Shown: in pieces, positions 17,559-27,159 of the stretch | Position numbering within the stretch: position 1 is the stretch's first letter | Layout: the number at the start of each line of letters is the position of its first letter | Assembly (NCBI RefSeq): GCF_002009175.1 | Contig: NZ_CP018047.1 | Span: forward strand, 248,001-312,000 | Direction of reading: 5' to 3' | Origin: Streptomyces niveus | GTDB lineage: Bacteria; Actinomycetota; Actinomycetes; Streptomycetales; Streptomycetaceae | Length of the DNA: 64,000 nt | Notes under the pieces: model-generated | Database searches by the model: none | What the model was told of the DNA's origin: nothing | What the model saw: only the letters and a program-made list of their open reading frames with translations | Position numbers and translations under genes: made by a program

Positions 17559-18341
17559 GTGATTACCGATCCCGACGACGTGGTGTGGACACTCGACGCC
17601 GCCGACGCCGACGCGGCGGACGTGCGTACGTCCCTGCTGGTCCTCCCGCACGCCGGCGGAAACGCCCACGCGTACACGGAGTGGCGGACGTTCCTGCCTT
17701 CCGACGTCCGGCTGCTGATCGGCCAGTACCCCGGCCGCGGCGCCCGTTTCTCCGACCCGCTCCCCACCGACGTGGACGATCTGGTCGGCCCGATCCTGGC
17801 GAGCCTGCCGGCCGGGACCGACGACCTGGTGGTGCTCGGGCACAGCATGGGCTCGCTCGTCGCCTTCGAGGTGGCACGCGCCCTCACCCTGGCCGGCCGC
17901 GCCCCGCGCGCCCTCATCGCCTCGGCGTGCCGGGCGCCGTTCATCGCCAATCCGAGCACGGTCCACCCCGAACGGCTCACCGACGACGAGCTGGTCACGG
18001 CCATCAAGGCCCGCGGCGGCACCGACGACGGCATCCTCGACGAGCCCGAGCTGCGCGAGATCATCATCCCTTCGATCCGCGCGGACTTCGCGATCGACGA
18101 CGTCTACCGCTACACCGGCCCCTCCCCCGCGCTGAGCTGCCCGGTGACCGCCATCGGCGGCACCGAGGACCCGGTCGTACCGCTCGACGCGCTCACGCGA
18201 TGGGCCGACATCACCACCGGCGCGGCCGCTTTCGAGTACCTGCCGGGCGGCCACTTCTACTTCCAGCAGCAGTTGGAGCGCTTCTTCGGCCTCGTCAACT
18301 CCGTGGTCTCCGGGGCGCCCACCCCGCACGAATTCGCCTGA
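17559..18341 (+). CDS. Type II thioesterase
   Basis: A 260-aa alpha/beta hydrolase of the editing TEII family, which removes misprimed or stalled acyl groups from carrier proteins. It has the nucleophile Ser96 in LGHSMGS and the catalytic His232 in PGGHFYF, with the family N-terminal signature LLVLPHAGGNAHAY and the IGQYPGRGARF motif. The start is GTG at 17559, preceded by GGAGTTGCAAG. It lies between NRPS-1 and the oxygenase gene in the same transcription direction, so it serves this assembly line. It is separate from the chain-releasing TE domain at the end of NRPS-3. Confidence 0.95.
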   Translation: MITDPDDVVWTLDAADADAADVRTSLLVLPHAGGNAHAYTEWRTFLPSDVRLLIGQYPGRGARFSDPLPTDVDDLVGPILASLPAGTDDLVVLGHSMGSLVAFEVARALTLAGRAPRALIASACRAPFIANPSTVHPERLTDDELVTAIKARGGTDDGILDEPELREIIIPSIRADFAIDDVYRYTGPSPALSCPVTAIGGTEDPVVPLDALTRWADITTGAAAFEYLPGGHFYFQQQLERFFGLVNSVVSGAPTPHEFA

Positions 18342-18384
18342 CCCACACCACCCGTCCACCCACCCGATCAGAAGGAATCACGCG

Positions 18385-19419
18385 ATGTCGCCCACGGCCA
18401 CCGCCACTCCCGCCACCGCTCTCGATGTCAGCAGGGAAGCGGGCAAGCCCGCGGTCCTGCGGACCCCCTCGTTCGACGCGATCGACCCGGCGATCGACTG
18501 GCTCACCGAGCAGCGGACGGCGGTCAGGGACGAACTGCACCGCTCCGGCGCCCTGTTGATCCGCGGACTGGGGGTGGGTGACGCGGCCGACTTCGGACGG
18601 GTACGTGACGTTCTCATGCCGCGCAGAGCCGGCTACAAGGAGAAGGCCACACCGCGCACTGACTTCGGCGAGGGCGTGTTCTCGTCGACCGACCTGCCCG
18701 CCGTCCAGCCGATCCGGCTGCACAACGAGAACAGCTACACCCTCGACTTCCCCGGCACCCTGCTGTTCGGCTGTGTCACGGCCCCCGCCGAGGACGGCGC
18801 GACGACGGTCGGTGACATGCGCGAGGCGCTGCGCCTGCTGCCCGCCGATCTGCGCGACAGGTTCATGGCCAAGGGGTGGCTGCTGACCCGTAACTTCTCC
18901 GAACTGGCCGGGCTGCCCTGGCAGAAGAGCTTCGCCACCGAGGACCCCGCCGTGGCCGAGGCGTACTGCCGTGAGAACGCCATCGGCTACGAGTGGCTGC
19001 CGGACGGCGGGCTGCGCACCCGCCAGCGGCGCTCGGCGGTCGTCACCCACCCGGTCACGGGCGAGAAGTCGTGGTTCAACCACTTCGCGTTCTGGAACAA
19101 CCGGACGCTGGACGCCGACGTCCGCGAGGTGCTGCTGGAGACGTACGGGGACGACGGGCTGCCGTTCGACACCTACCTCGGCGACGGCACCCGGCTGACG
19201 GCCGACGAGGTCGACGCGATCAACCGCGTGTACGACCAGGTCACCGTCCGGGAGACCTGGCAGCGCGGCGATGTGATGCTGGTCGACAACGTGCTCAACG
19301 CCCATGGCCGGGAGTCCTTCAAGGGTGACCGGAAGATCCTGGTGGCGATGGGCGACCCGATCACCCTGGACGCCTGCCGTCCCGAGACCGCGCCGGCGAC
19401 GACCGCGTTCGGGGAGTGA
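18385..19419 (+). CDS. TauD/SyrP-like Fe(II)/2-oxoglutarate oxygenase
   Basis: A 344-aa non-haem iron oxygenase. The facial triad can be read as His113-x-Glu115 in RLHNENSYT and His307 in NAHGRESF, with Arg316 in GDRKILVAM for 2-oxoglutarate. The PVTGEKSWFNHFAFWNN segment is typical of the SyrP-like group that hydroxylates the beta-carbon of amino acids bound to carrier proteins. It ends 7 bases before the stand-alone A-PCP gene, whose A domain has a Gln-type code. Beta-hydroxylation of carrier-bound glutamine is therefore the best guess, by analogy to KtzO/KtzP acting on KtzN-bound glutamate. The use of Glu rather than Asp in the HxE motif also occurs in related amino-acid oxygenases. Confidence 0.85.
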   Translation: MSPTATATPATALDVSREAGKPAVLRTPSFDAIDPAIDWLTEQRTAVRDELHRSGALLIRGLGVGDAADFGRVRDVLMPRRAGYKEKATPRTDFGEGVFSSTDLPAVQPIRLHNENSYTLDFPGTLLFGCVTAPAEDGATTVGDMREALRLLPADLRDRFMAKGWLLTRNFSELAGLPWQKSFATEDPAVAEAYCRENAIGYEWLPDGGLRTRQRRSAVVTHPVTGEKSWFNHFAFWNNRTLDADVREVLLETYGDDGLPFDTYLGDGTRLTADEVDAINRVYDQVTVRETWQRGDVMLVDNVLNAHGRESFKGDRKILVAMGDPITLDACRPETAPATTAFGE

Positions 19420-19426
19420 GCGGAAG

Positions 19427-21328
19427 ATGACAACCGCACATCCGTACAGCGAGAACACGGGTACGGCACCGGCCGGAGCCGGTGCGGCGGACCTGCTGGC
19501 CAGGCTCGCGGCCGTACCGGCGGACCGTCCCGCCGTGGTGGCCGGGGACCGGGAGCTGACCTTCGGTGAACTTCGGGCCGAGGCGGGGCGCGTCGCCAGG
19601 CTCCTGGCCGGGCGCGGTGTGGGCCCGGAGAGCGTGGTGGCGCTGAGCCTGCCCCGCGGCGCCGACCTGGTGGTGGCGCTGATCGGCACGCTCACCGCCG
19701 GCGCGGCCTATCTGCCGGTGGACCCGGCGCTGCCCGCGGAGCGCAGGAGGTATCTGGTCGAGGACTCGGCCGCCGATCTGCTGATCGTGGCGGACGGTAT
19801 TGCCGAGACCGAGACCGAGACCGAGGCCGGCGCCGATGCCGCTGCGTCCGGCGGGCCCGATCAGGTGGCCGTCGGTGAACTGACCTCGTCGGCCGACCCG
19901 TTGGCGGAGGACGGCTTCGCTCCGGTCCCGGTCGATGCGGACGGCCTCGCGTACGTCATCTATACCTCCGGCTCCACCGGGCTCCCCAAGGGCGTCGAGG
20001 TGAGCCGGGGCTCCGCGTCGGCGCTCCTGGCCGAGCTGGAGTCCGAGGGAATCGCCGCTCCCGGGCCGGGCAGGGTCGGCTGGAACGCGTCGCCTTCCTT
20101 CGACGCGTCGGTGCAGCAGTGGGTCCGGCTCTGCCGGGGCGACACCCTCGTCATGATCGACACGGAGACACGGTCCGACCCGGCGCTGCTCGCCGCACTC
20201 ATCGGGGACCGGTCGCTGACCGATCTCGACATCACCCCGTCGCACGCCGAGCCGCTTCTGGAGCACCTTCCGCCCCGTGACCCGGCAGCCGACGGCCCGC
20301 TCACCCTGCTCATCGGCGGTGAGGCGATCAGCCCTGCCCTCTGGGGGCGCCTGGCGGAGCTGGTGGACAAGGGCGTGCTGCGCGCGGTCAATCTGTACGG
20401 CCCGACCGAGTGCACCGTGGACGCGACCGCCGGATGGATCGCCTCCGGCGACGGCCCGCACATCGGCGCGGTCCTGCCCGGACTGCGCATGCGGCTGCTC
20501 GACGACGAACTGCGTCCGGTCGCGGACGGAGAGACCGGTGAGCTGTATCTGGCCGGCCCCCGGGTGGCGCGCGGTTACCGACGGCGCCCCGGTCTGACCG
20601 CCGAGCGGTTCGTGGCCGACCTGTCGGCGGACGGCTCGCGGATGTACCGGACCGGAGATCTGTGCCGCCGGCTACCGGACGGCCGACTCACGTATCTGGG
20701 CCGTGCCGACGGCCAGGTCAAGGTGCGTGGTCACCGTGTGGAGCTGTACGAGATCGAGGCCGCCGTCAGCGGGCACGCCGCTGTCGCGGAGGCCGCGGTG
20801 GTCCTGCGGGACGACGTCAACGGGACCGCCGGGCTCGTCGCGTACTACCGCGCCTCCCAGCCGGTGACCGAGGCCGCGCTGCGCGAGCACCTGACGGCGA
20901 CGCTGCCGGGCTATATGGTGCCGGCCGTCCTCATGGAGGTGGCGCGCTTCGCCACGACGCCGAGCGGCAAGCTGGACCGGGCCGCGCTCCCGACCCCGGT
21001 GGCCGCGGCGCCGGTGGCCGACGCGGCCGTTCCTGCCGGTGGTCCGGCGGCGGACGAACCGACCGGGCCGGTCGAGGAGTTGATCGCCCGGGTCTGGGCG
21101 CAGGTGCTCGACAGGCCCCGGATCGGCGCCGACGACAACTTCTTCAAACTGGGCGGTCACTCGCTCCTGGCGATCAAACTGGTCGCGGGGGTCCGCAGGG
21201 AGCTCGGGGTGAGCCTCCCGGTGAAGACCGTGTACGCGCACCCTCGGCTGCGTGACCTCGCCGGGCGGATCGAGTCGATGCTCGACGCCCGTGAGGCCGA
21301 GAGGCAGCCGGCGGGCGTGTCGGCCTGA
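19427..21328 (+). CDS. Stand-alone NRPS A-PCP didomain, Gln-type code
   Basis: A 633-aa protein with an A domain (about 20-530, YTSGSTG at 179-185, intact SGKLDR near 520) and one PCP (Ser579 in GGHSLLAIKL), and no condensation domain. The specificity positions read D-A-Q-D-I-G-L-V-D-K, very close to the classical glutamine code DAQDLGVVDK. It is coupled to the oxygenase gene, so glutamine may be loaded, hydroxylated here and then passed on. NRPS-2 just downstream has one module with no A domain and one with a broken A domain, so this protein is the obvious in-trans loader for at least one of them. An ETETETE stretch marks a low-complexity loop in the A domain. Confidence 0.93.
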   Translation: MTTAHPYSENTGTAPAGAGAADLLARLAAVPADRPAVVAGDRELTFGELRAEAGRVARLLAGRGVGPESVVALSLPRGADLVVALIGTLTAGAAYLPVDPALPAERRRYLVEDSAADLLIVADGIAETETETEAGADAAASGGPDQVAVGELTSSADPLAEDGFAPVPVDADGLAYVIYTSGSTGLPKGVEVSRGSASALLAELESEGIAAPGPGRVGWNASPSFDASVQQWVRLCRGDTLVMIDTETRSDPALLAALIGDRSLTDLDITPSHAEPLLEHLPPRDPAADGPLTLLIGGEAISPALWGRLAELVDKGVLRAVNLYGPTECTVDATAGWIASGDGPHIGAVLPGLRMRLLDDELRPVADGETGELYLAGPRVARGYRRRPGLTAERFVADLSADGSRMYRTGDLCRRLPDGRLTYLGRADGQVKVRGHRVELYEIEAAVSGHAAVAEAAVVLRDDVNGTAGLVAYYRASQPVTEAALREHLTATLPGYMVPAVLMEVARFATTPSGKLDRAALPTPVAAAPVADAAVPAGGPAADEPTGPVEELIARVWAQVLDRPRIGADDNFFKLGGHSLLAIKLVAGVRRELGVSLPVKTVYAHPRLRDLAGRIESMLDAREAERQPAGVSA

Positions 21329-21541
21329 CCGACGCTCCGTCCGCCTGCGCGGCGCCGGCCCCACGAGCCGGTGCCGCGCCTCCACCTGGGGCCCTCCCGA
21401 CGGGGAGGTCTCGGGCTCTGTGTGTCCCGCGTGGCGCTGCCCTGCGTGTCCTGCCCCGCTGTCCGTGTCGCCCGTGATCCCGAAGGCGGCCGGCGGTCGG
21501 CGAGATCGTTCAACTCCCTTGAAGTGTCTGGAGGAATGACT

Positions 21542-24500
21542 GTGCTCCCGTTGTCGTTCGCGCAGCGTCGGCTGTGGTTCATGAATCGCCTGGAAGGCGC
21601 GTCGGCGACCTACAACGTGCCGGTCGTGCTGCGCCTGGGGGGTGTGCCGGACCGGCACGCGCTCGCCTCGGCCGTGTCGGACGTGGTGCGGCGCCACGAG
21701 GTGCTGCGCACCGTGTTCCCCGCCGTGGACGGCGAGCCGTACCAGCGGATTCTCGACGGTCCCGGACCGGAGCCGGAGTGGATGGAGTGCGCGCCCGGGG
21801 CTGTGGACGCCCTGGTGGACGCGTTCGCGCACGAGCCCTTCGACATCACTGCGGAACGGCCTTTGCGGGTACGGCTGTTCGTGACGGGCGCCGGTGAATC
21901 CGTGCTGGTGCTGCTGCTCCACCACGTGGCGACGGACGGCTGGTCTACCGGACCTCTGCTGCGGGATCTGACCTCGGCGTACGGGGCACGCTCGGCGGGC
22001 GCGGCCCCGGAGTGGGAGCAACTGCCGGTGCAGTACGCCGACTACACACTCTGGCAGCGTGACATGCTCGGCGACGCGGACGACCCCGACAGCGTTCTCA
22101 CCGAGCAACTGGCCTTCTGGCAGACGGCGTTGACCGACGTGCCGCCGGTGCTGGAGCTGCCGACGGACCGACCCCGCCCGGCGGAGCCGTCCGGCCGGGG
22201 GGATCTGGTGAAGGGCTGGATCGACTCCGGGACCCACGCCCGGCTGCTGGAGCTCGCACGGTCGCGGCGGGCGAGCCTGTTCATGGTGGCGCAGGCGGCC
22301 CTGTCGGGTGTGCTGGCGCAGGTGAGCGGGCGGGACGACATCGTCGTGGGCTCGGCGGTGGCGGGACGCCCTGAGGAGGAGCTCAACGATCTGGTCGGGT
22401 TCTTCGTCAACAGTCTGGTGCTGCGCACCGATGTGTCGGGCGACCCCGCCTTCACCGAACTCCTCGACCGGGTGCGGGAGATCGGCCTCGCCGCGTACGC
22501 GCACGACGACCTGCCCTTCGACCTGCTGGTCGAACATCTCAACCCGGCCCGTTCGCTCTCCCACCACCCCTTCTTCCAGACCATGCTCACCCTCCAGAAC
22601 GGCACCGACCCCGGCGTACGGCTCGGCGACATCCCGGGCACCGTCGAGCCGGCCGGGCTGCGGACCGCCAAGTTCGACATCAACGTCTTCTGCACAGAGG
22701 TGTACGGCGACGGCGGGGAGCCCGGCGGTGTCGAGGTGTGGTTCCAGTACGCCACCGACCTGTTCGACGCATCGACCGCGACCCTGCTGCTCGGCCTCCT
22801 CACCCGCGCGCTCGACGCCGTCGCCGACGACCCGGCGATCCGCGTCACCGACGCCGTCGCCCTCACCGACGCCGAACGCCACTCCCTGGCCGAACGGCGC
22901 GAACGCGTGGCGGACGCCGGGGCGCGCGCCGTCGGCGGGGCGGCGCAAGGGGCTTCCGGTGATGCGGATGCGGGATCGCAGAACGGCTCCGAGGGCGCCG
23001 CCGGGGCGGCACGGTCACCGCGCGAGGAGATCCTGTGCGGGCTCTTCGCCACGGTCCTGGGCCGTGGGCGGATCGCTCCGGACGACAACTTCTTCCGCAA
23101 CGGCGGGCATTCACTGCTCGGCGTGCGCCTGGTGAACCGCGTCAGATCCGTGCTGGGCGTCGACCTCGGCATCCGTGACCTGTTCCTCGCCCCCACCCCG
23201 GCCGGGCTCGACCGGCGGCTGGACGAACTGGCCGGCGGATCGGCACGGCCCGCGCTGGTGCCGGTGGAGCGCCCCGAGCGGGTGCCCATGTCGTTCGCGC
23301 AGCGCAGGCTGTGGTTCGTCAACGAGCTGGAGGGGCCCAGCCGTTCGTACAACATTCCGGTCGTGCTCCGGCTGGACGAACCCCTGGACGCCGACGTACT
23401 GGCGGACGCGCTGGCCGATGTGGCCGAGCGTCACGAGGTGCTGCGCACGGTGTGCGGTGTCATGGACGGGGAGCCGTACCAGCGGATACTGACCGGGGTC
23501 CGGCCGCCGCTGGACGTGGTGCACACGGACGAGGCGGGTCTGACCGGGGCCGTGGACGCGGCGACGGGCCAGATCTTCGACCTCGGCGCCGACATCCCGC
23601 TGCGCGCGCGGCTGCTGGAGCTGGACGACTCGGGCGCGCAGGTGCTCGTGGTGCTGGTGCACCACATCGCGGGCGACGGCTGGTCGTTGGAACCGCTGCT
23701 CGCTGACCTGTCGGCCGCGTACACCGCGCGACTCACCCAACAGGCTCCCGAATGGCGCCCGTTGCCCGTTCAGTACGCCGACTACGCGCTCTGGCAGCGC
23801 GAGGTGCTGGGCGAGGAGTCCGACCCGGAGAGTGTTCTCGCGCGGCAGCTTCTCTTCTGGCGGGCCGCTCTGGACGGCGCCCCGCCGGTGCTGGAACTTC
23901 CGGCCGCCCGGACTCGTCCGGCGGTCGCGACCCACGACGGCGCGCTTGAGCCGTTCGCGCTCGACGCGGCCACGCACGACGCGCTGGCGCGAATCGCCGG
24001 GGAGAGCGGCGCGACGCTCTTCATGGTCTTCCAGGCCGCGCTGGCGGTGACGCTGTCGAGGCTCGGGGCGGGGACCGATCTGCCGATCGGCACCGTCGAG
24101 GCCGGGCGCGGCGACGCGGCCCTGGACGATCTGGTGGGCTTCTTCGTCAACACCCTGGTCCTGCGGACGGACGTCTCCGGCGATCCCGCGTTCACCGAGC
24201 TGGTGGCGCGGGTGCGGGACACCGACCTGGCCGCGTACGCGCACCAGGACGTCCCCTTCGAACAGCTCGTGGAGCATCTGAGCCCGGACCGTTCCACCGC
24301 CCATCACCCGCTCGTCCAGGTCATGTTGCTGCTGCGGAGCGCGGGGGGCCCGGTCGGTGCGGGCGCCGCCGGCCGGTCCGCGCTGTCCGGGACCGACGTC
24401 CTCTTCGACACCGGACGTGCGAAGTTCGATCTGACGCTGGCCCTGACCGAGCGGCAGGAGGCGGACGGAGCGCGCGCCGGCATCACGGGCGTGCTGGAGT

Positions 24501-26533
24501 ACGCCACGGATCTGTACGACGCCGCCACGGCCCGTCTGGTCGTCGACTGCCTCACCGCGGTCCTGCGGCAGGTGGCAGCGGCTCCGGAGCGGGGTATCGA
24601 GGAGATCGACCTCCTGTCGGCGGCCGACCGCGCGGCGCTGTTCGCCTCCGACGCCGGGGACGTCCCGGCGTCCGACGCCCGGATCACGGAACTCTTCGCA
24701 CGGCACGTCGCGTCCGACCCGGACGGCGTCGCACTGATCGCGGCCGGCGGGCGGATGACGTACGGCGAACTCGACGCCGCCGCGAACCGGCTCGCACACG
24801 GGCTGGTGGCGCGCGGAGTCGGTCGCGGCGACGTGGTGGGCGTGCTGCTGGAGCCGGGGACACCGCTGGTCGTCTCGGCGCTGGCCACGCTCAAGTCCGG
24901 TGCGGCGTATGTGCTGTTGGACCCGTCGGACGAGGAGCGCCTCGCGGATTCGGGCGCGGGCGGTGCGGGGAGCGGGCTCGCCGCGCTGGTCTGCGCCACC
25001 GTGGAGGCGGCGGACCGGCTGGGCGCGGCTCGGCCCGCCCGCGTCGTCGTGCTGGACGCCGACGGCGTTGCCGCGGCTGGGAGTTCCCCGGTGGACGCCG
25101 GGACCGACCCGGGCGCCCCGTTGCTCGCGGGCGACGCGTCCGACACGGCGTACGTCCTACCGGGCACGCCCGCCGCGCTGTTCTCGCACCGCGCCGTCGT
25201 GGCCGCGGCCACGGACCGCGCGCTCGTGGATCCGGCGTCCTCCGGGCACCGCCCGGGGGTATGGCTCCAGCACGCGCCCGTCACCTCGGGACGGTTCGCC
25301 CTGGAGCTGTGGGGTCCGCTGCTGACCGGCGCGGCCTGTGTGCTGTGGTCCGGCGGCAGCGGGCGGCCCGAGACGATCGCGTCGCTCGTCGTCGAGCACG
25401 AGGTCACCGCCACGGCGCTGCCGGGCCGGGTGTTCGACGTGCTCGTGGACGACCATCCTGAGGCGTTCGCCCGGCTCGGCCTGGTGATCACCGGCGACGA
25501 GGCGCCCTCGCCCGGTCAACTGACCCGTGCGGAGGACTTGTTCGGGCAGGTGCGGATCGCGTACGGCCATGGTGCGTCGGGCAGTGTGTTCGGCCACGGC
25601 GGCACGGTGGGGAACGGGCCGGGGGCGGGCGCCTCCGGCGAGGAATCGCGGTATGTCCTGGACGGCAGACTGCGTCCGGTGCCCGTCGGTGTGCCGGGCG
25701 AGCTGTACGTCGCGGGTCCGCGGACCGCGGACGGTTTCCCGGGCCGGCCGGGGGTGTCGGCCGCGCGCTTGACGGCCGATCCGTTCGGCCCCGTGGGCAG
25801 CCGGATGCACCGGACCGGCGAGCTGGCGGTCCGGTCGGCGGACGGGAACCTGCGCGTGCTGGGGCGCTGCCTGGACGAACCGCCGACGGTGCGGGGGCTG
25901 CGGGTGGAGCCCCGCGAGATCGAGGCGGTGCTGACCCGGCATCCGTCCGTCCGGCGGGCCGCCGTGCTCCTGCGGGAGGACGAACCCGGGGAGCACCGCC
26001 TGGTCGCGTACCAGGTCACGGCGGGCGAAGGAGCGCCCGATGTGCCGGCGGTACGGGCGGCCGTGGCCGAGACGCTGCCCGCGCACTGGGTTCCGGCGGA
26101 GTTCGTCGTACTCGACGCGCTCCCGCTGACACGGGAGGGCCGACTCGACCGGCTCGCCCTGCCCGCCCCCGAGGACGTGCGGAGGGTGGAGACCGAGGTG
26201 CCGCGTGACGCGCGGGAGGAGGTCCTGCACGGCCTGTTCGTCGAGATTCTCGGCGGGAGGCAGATCGGCAGGGACGACAACTTCTTCCGGGTGGGCGGCC
26301 ATTCGCTGCTCGCGGTGCGGCTGGTGAACCGGATCCGCTCGGCGCTGGGCGCCGAACTGACCCTGCGCGACGTGTTCAACGCACCGACGGTCGCCACGCT
26401 CACGGAGCGCCTGCCCGCGCCCGGTGTCCCGGAGACGACGCCGCCCCCGCAGGAGACCCGCCCCACGCTACGCCGCAGAACCCGCTCGGGCAGCCGCGTC
26501 CACGACACATCGGTCCCGGCGGGCCGCCTGTAG
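21542..26533 (+). CDS. NRPS-2: C-PCP-C-A*-PCP with degenerate A domain
   Basis: A 1663-aa synthetase. C1 (HHVATDG at 127-133) is followed directly by PCP1 (Ser524 in GGHSLLG), with only a Gly/Ala/Ser linker where an A domain should be. C2 has HHIAGDG at 707-713. The second A domain is degenerate: the A3 loop YTSGSTG is replaced by YVLPGTP (1204-1210), YGPTE by YGHGA (1341), YRTGDL by HRTGEL (1423), GRxDxQVKIRG by GRCLDEPPTVRG, and the catalytic Lys of NGKxDR by Arg1534 in EGRLDR. PCP2 keeps Ser1588. Both modules thus need loading in trans. GTG 21542 is preferred because GGAGG lies 7 bases before it; ATG 21536 is only one base from it. Confidence 0.93.
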   Translation: MLPLSFAQRRLWFMNRLEGASATYNVPVVLRLGGVPDRHALASAVSDVVRRHEVLRTVFPAVDGEPYQRILDGPGPEPEWMECAPGAVDALVDAFAHEPFDITAERPLRVRLFVTGAGESVLVLLLHHVATDGWSTGPLLRDLTSAYGARSAGAAPEWEQLPVQYADYTLWQRDMLGDADDPDSVLTEQLAFWQTALTDVPPVLELPTDRPRPAEPSGRGDLVKGWIDSGTHARLLELARSRRASLFMVAQAALSGVLAQVSGRDDIVVGSAVAGRPEEELNDLVGFFVNSLVLRTDVSGDPAFTELLDRVREIGLAAYAHDDLPFDLLVEHLNPARSLSHHPFFQTMLTLQNGTDPGVRLGDIPGTVEPAGLRTAKFDINVFCTEVYGDGGEPGGVEVWFQYATDLFDASTATLLLGLLTRALDAVADDPAIRVTDAVALTDAERHSLAERRERVADAGARAVGGAAQGASGDADAGSQNGSEGAAGAARSPREEILCGLFATVLGRGRIAPDDNFFRNGGHSLLGVRLVNRVRSVLGVDLGIRDLFLAPTPAGLDRRLDELAGGSARPALVPVERPERVPMSFAQRRLWFVNELEGPSRSYNIPVVLRLDEPLDADVLADALADVAERHEVLRTVCGVMDGEPYQRILTGVRPPLDVVHTDEAGLTGAVDAATGQIFDLGADIPLRARLLELDDSGAQVLVVLVHHIAGDGWSLEPLLADLSAAYTARLTQQAPEWRPLPVQYADYALWQREVLGEESDPESVLARQLLFWRAALDGAPPVLELPAARTRPAVATHDGALEPFALDAATHDALARIAGESGATLFMVFQAALAVTLSRLGAGTDLPIGTVEAGRGDAALDDLVGFFVNTLVLRTDVSGDPAFTELVARVRDTDLAAYAHQDVPFEQLVEHLSPDRSTAHHPLVQVMLLLRSAGGPVGAGAAGRSALSGTDVLFDTGRAKFDLTLALTERQEADGARAGITGVLEYATDLYDAATARLVVDCLTAVLRQVAAAPERGIEEIDLLSAADRAALFASDAGDVPASDARITELFARHVASDPDGVALIAAGGRMTYGELDAAANRLAHGLVARGVGRGDVVGVLLEPGTPLVVSALATLKSGAAYVLLDPSDEERLADSGAGGAGSGLAALVCATVEAADRLGAARPARVVVLDADGVAAAGSSPVDAGTDPGAPLLAGDASDTAYVLPGTPAALFSHRAVVAAATDRALVDPASSGHRPGVWLQHAPVTSGRFALELWGPLLTGAACVLWSGGSGRPETIASLVVEHEVTATALPGRVFDVLVDDHPEAFARLGLVITGDEAPSPGQLTRAEDLFGQVRIAYGHGASGSVFGHGGTVGNGPGAGASGEESRYVLDGRLRPVPVGVPGELYVAGPRTADGFPGRPGVSAARLTADPFGPVGSRMHRTGELAVRSADGNLRVLGRCLDEPPTVRGLRVEPREIEAVLTRHPSVRRAAVLLREDEPGEHRLVAYQVTAGEGAPDVPAVRAAVAETLPAHWVPAEFVVLDALPLTREGRLDRLALPAPEDVRRVETEVPRDAREEVLHGLFVEILGGRQIGRDDNFFRVGGHSLLAVRLVNRIRSALGAELTLRDVFNAPTVATLTERLPAPGVPETTPPPQETRPTLRRRTRSGSRVHDTSVPAGRL

Positions 26534-26673
26534 GCCGGCCGGGGGGGGTGCCGCTCTCGTATCGGGAGGTACGGGGGCGGCCTCCTCGTCTTGGCGGAGG
26601 CATGTTCTGCGCCCGGTGGACACGTGCCACCCGTGCCTGGGGGACGGCGTTGCAACGCGGTCCAGCGCGAGGA

Positions 26674-27159
26674 CTATGCCCTGTCTCCTTGACCGTCTAC
26701 CGGCTGTGGCGTTTGCGGGTGGTCCATGGTGGTGCCGTCAGGATTCCGCCCGAAGGCGGCCTCCAGAACGGCGGGGAGGTCTTCCTCGGGGACCGTGGTG
26801 CGCACGTCCGCCAGAACCTGGGGAAAGTCGTCGTCGTCGATGACGCCCATGTGCTCCTGACGGAGTCGGTAGATGACCTCGACGAGGTTCGGTCCCAGCC
26901 GCATCCAGGCACGGGAGGTACGGATCTCTTCATCGACCTGGTGCATGAACCAGCGCATGACCTCGTACGGGACGTCAACGTGCCCTGCGTGCGGGTTGAA
27001 GCACACCGTCGGCTCCCGTGCCGGATCCTCGTCGGGGACGATCGCGGTCACGAGAGTCCGTTGCCCGGCCACGAGATCCAGTTCCAGATACCAGGCGTCA
27101 TCGGGCACGGAGTACATCGTGGTGATCCCGTAGTCGCCGTCGGGGTGTCGAAAGACCAT
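26674..27159 (-). CDS. Hypothetical protein inserted between NRPS genes
   Basis: A 161-aa protein with no recognised family. It starts MVFRHPDGDYGITTMYSVPD, has a beta-rich N-terminal half (YLELDLVAGQRTLVTAIVPD) and a helical second half (VMRWFMHQVDEEIRTSRAWM, EVIYRLRQEHMGVIDDDDFP), then a polar tail. There is no signal peptide or membrane segment. The ATG at 27159 was chosen because upstream codons give a low-complexity shadow-like extension; its ribosome site is weak. It is the only minus-strand gene within the NRPS assembly region. The 590 bases between it and NRPS-3 (27160-27750) hold no gene and presumably carry the NRPS-3 promoter. Confidence 0.6.
   Translation of the reverse strand: MVFRHPDGDYGITTMYSVPDDAWYLELDLVAGQRTLVTAIVPDEDPAREPTVCFNPHAGHVDVPYEVMRWFMHQVDEEIRTSRAWMRLGPNLVEVIYRLRQEHMGVIDDDDFPQVLADVRTTVPEEDLPAVLEAAFGRNPDGTTMDHPQTPQPVDGQGDRA

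Noticed and set aside
19805..19835. GAGACC micro-repeat in the A-PCP gene
   Set aside because: It encodes a short ETETETE loop inside the A domain and keeps the frame; ordinary low-complexity variation.
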